64,000 bases of DNA from contig JBBIWA010000018.1 in the NCBI GenBank assembly GCA_037439425.1, forward strand, positions 1 to 64,000, written 5' to 3'. Within the stretch, counting starts at the first letter, position 1; every line of letters begins with the position of its first letter. A program made the translations under genes and the position numbers. This document shows, one piece after another, positions 62,498-64,000 of this stretch. The stretch is from JBBIWA01 sp037439425 (GTDB lineage Bacteria > Acidobacteriota > Blastocatellia > RBC074). A model generated the notes under the pieces. It had not been told where the DNA came from. It saw only the letters and a list, made by a program, of their open reading frames with translations, and made no database searches.

Positions 62498-64000
62498 CTA
62501 CTTCCCACGCTCGTAAATGACTCGCCCATCAAAGATCGTCATCACCACTTTGACCTGCTCGATCTCCACCGGATTGATAGTGAGGATATCGGCTGAAAGC
62601 ACAGCCAGATCGGCGAGTTTGCCGGCTTCAATCGAGCCTTTGATCCGCTCCTCGAAGCTGGCGTAAGCCGAACCCAGCGTGTAAGCCCGAATCGCTTCTG
62701 CTACCGTGATCTTCTGCTCCGGCACCCAGCCATTGGGATGCTTGCCGTCGAGCGTGCGGCGTGTGACCGCAGCGTAGATGCCCAGCAAAGGCTCCATTGG
62801 TGCGACGAACCAGTCGGAGCCGAAAGCAAGCACTGCGCCTGCATCGAGGAATGAACGAAAAGCATAAGTCCCTTTAGCGCGCTCTGGCCCGATCCGATTC
62901 TCGGCCCAGCGTCCGTCGTCAATTGCGTGGTAAGGCTGCATCGAAGCGATCACGCGCTGTTTGGCAAAACGTGGGATATCTTCCAAGCGCAAGTGCTGGG
63001 CATGCTCAATGCGGAAGCGACGATCGCGCACACCATTTTGCCGCTCGACCTGCTCAAACATATCCAAAATGATCCGGTTGGCCCGGTCACCGATAGCGTG
63101 GATAGCGACGTGCAAGCCCGCGGCGTCGGCTCCCAGGATGTGGTTGAGCATCTTGCTTTCAGGGATCATCTCCTCGCTCGGCAGCCCTGACGTGTGCGGA
63201 GCATCGAGATAAGGTTCGAAGAAGAGCGCTGTGGTCGAACCCAGCGAGCCATCAGCGAAACCTTTAAGCGCACCGATCTTCAACTTCTCGTTGCCAAAGC
63301 CTGCGCGAATGCCGATACGCGCCAGATGCTGCCACTCCGGCAGTGGCTGATGCGCGTAAACCCGCACGGTCAATTCCCCTTTCGTCAGTAAGTCCTGATA
63401 GGCCGCCAGCACATCGGGCGAAGCTGACATATCTTGCACGCTGGTGACGCCGTTTTCCGCCGCATAGCGCATCGCAGCGCGCAAAGCTGCGGCAATCTCA
63501 TCTGCGCTCGGTGCGGGCATCACCCGACTCACAGCGTTCATTGCCGCGTCCTTGAGCACTCCAGTTGGCTCGCCGCGCTCGTCGCGCACAATGGTGCCGC
63601 CGGGTGGATCGGGCGTGTCGCGCGTAATGCCGGCCAGCTTGAGAGCCAGAGAGTTGGCCAGTGCCATATGCCCATCGAGCCGATTGATGAAGACCGGATT
63701 GTCGGGCGTGACATCATCAATCAACTGCCGCCTTGGCAGGCGCGCTGGCGTCCAATTCTCGTGATCCCAATTGCCGCCGGTGATCCAGCGTCCTTTGGGC
63801 GAGCTGGCTGCGAAATCACGAATGCGACGGCGAAATTCAGTCTCACTCCTGGCATCGCGCAATTGCACGCTGGCCAGGTCTGCGCCGCCTTTGAAGAAAT
63901 GAACGTGCGCGTCGTTGAATCCTGGAACGACCAGCTTGCCTTGCAAGTCAATGACTCTCGTCTGCGGGCCAATCCACTTGCGAATCTCGACCGTCGAGCC
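62498..64000 (-). CDS. Amidohydrolase family protein (YtcJ-like), 5' end outside window
   Basis: At least 500 residues are encoded, and the frame stays open to the right edge without an initiator, so the start is missing. The metal motif is FNDAHVHFFKGGADL; further metal ligands are expected in HVAIHAIGDRANR and RIEHAQHLRLEDI, and FGSDWFVAPMEPL carries the last aspartate. The region GSTVEIRKWIG just upstream matches the small N-terminal beta-sandwich. YtcJ-type members hydrolyse amide or urea-like substrates of unknown identity. Convergent with the membrane protein gene, about 30 bp apart. Confidence 0.9.
   Translation of the reverse strand, partial: GSTVEIRKWIGPQTRVIDLQGKLVVPGFNDAHVHFFKGGADLASVQLRDARSETEFRRRIRDFAASSPKGRWITGGNWDHENWTPARLPRRQLIDDVTPDNPVFINRLDGHMALANSLALKLAGITRDTPDPPGGTIVRDERGEPTGVLKDAAMNAVSRVMPAPSADEIAAALRAAMRYAAENGVTSVQDMSASPDVLAAYQDLLTKGELTVRVYAHQPLPEWQHLARIGIRAGFGNEKLKIGALKGFADGSLGSTTALFFEPYLDAPHTSGLPSEEMIPESKMLNHILGADAAGLHVAIHAIGDRANRIILDMFEQVERQNGVRDRRFRIEHAQHLRLEDIPRFAKQRVIASMQPYHAIDDGRWAENRIGPERAKGTYAFRSFLDAGAVLAFGSDWFVAPMEPLLGIYAAVTRRTLDGKHPNGWVPEQKITVAEAIRAYTLGSAYASFEERIKGSIEAGKLADLAVLSADILTINPVEIEQVKVVMTIFDGRVIYERGK

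Overview
The window is a 64 kb piece of a GC-rich bacterial chromosome. The gene set fits the phylum Acidobacteriota, most likely class Blastocatellia. This is an inference from the combination of a BshA/BshB1 bacillithiol pair, a MoxR-DUF58-Bat type operon, several TonB C-terminal proteins, an F-type ATP synthase whose membrane genes stand apart from the F1 genes, and many intergenic repeat families. No rRNA, tRNA, CRISPR array, prophage or intact insertion sequence was found.

Layout. 1-8.3 kb: a minus-strand run with a spermidine-synthase-like membrane protein, an outer-membrane-type protein, MoxR, an RDD protein, a DUF58 protein, a BatD-like protein and a VWA protein. 8.6-10.6 kb: bshB1 and bshA. 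11-13.2 kb: a small Cys/His protein, mog and an M48 protease. 13.2-17.4 kb: a DUF4127/GH84-like fusion overlapping a SIS-domain sugar isomerase. 17.4-19.5 kb: a gene-poor stretch with an IS110 relic and three kinds of repeat. 19.5-24.6 kb: a nitrogen-control block with glnA, a small gene, a predicted sigma-54 promoter, a sigma-54 activator gene with matching operators, an AI-2E permease and a previously hidden 57-residue metallothionein. 25-31.4 kb: an alpha/beta hydrolase, an eight-haem cytochrome with TPRs, and a slipin/NfeD pair. 32.3-41.6 kb: an M14 peptidase, a TolA-like protein, a TPR protein, an orphan PolX HhH domain, a Yip1 protein, and two oligopeptide ABC ATPases flanking a Uma2 relic. 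42.4-47.7 kb: cysteine dioxygenase, the ATP synthase genes atpI-like, atpB and atpE, and glycogen phosphorylase. 48.3-54.4 kb: thyA-folA, an S41 protease-like protein, a TonB-like protein, an HD phosphohydrolase and an M20 peptidase. 54.8-64 kb: a secreted helical-repeat protein, rnc, lepB, a secreted small protein, a ClC transporter, a decayed hydrolase running into a membrane protein, and a partial amidohydrolase.

The strongest finds are four. (1) A self-contained sigma-54 circuit: a -24/-12 promoter before the glnA operon, two TACA-N4-TGTA dyads about 100 and 130 bp upstream of it, and two more dyads in front of the activator gene itself. (2) A large secreted fusion of DUF4127 to a GH84-like domain that has lost several active-site residues, translationally overlapped with a SIS isomerase. 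(3) A bacterial metallothionein gene hidden under the start of a permease gene. (4) A composite intergenic repeat whose end carries a GGAGGAG-type Shine-Dalgarno sequence and sits directly in front of three unrelated genes in the same relative orientation. Two genes are visibly decaying (an alpha/beta hydrolase at 60.8-61.2 kb and a Uma2 nuclease at 40.2-40.5 kb).

All functional calls come from reading motifs by eye. No database search was run.
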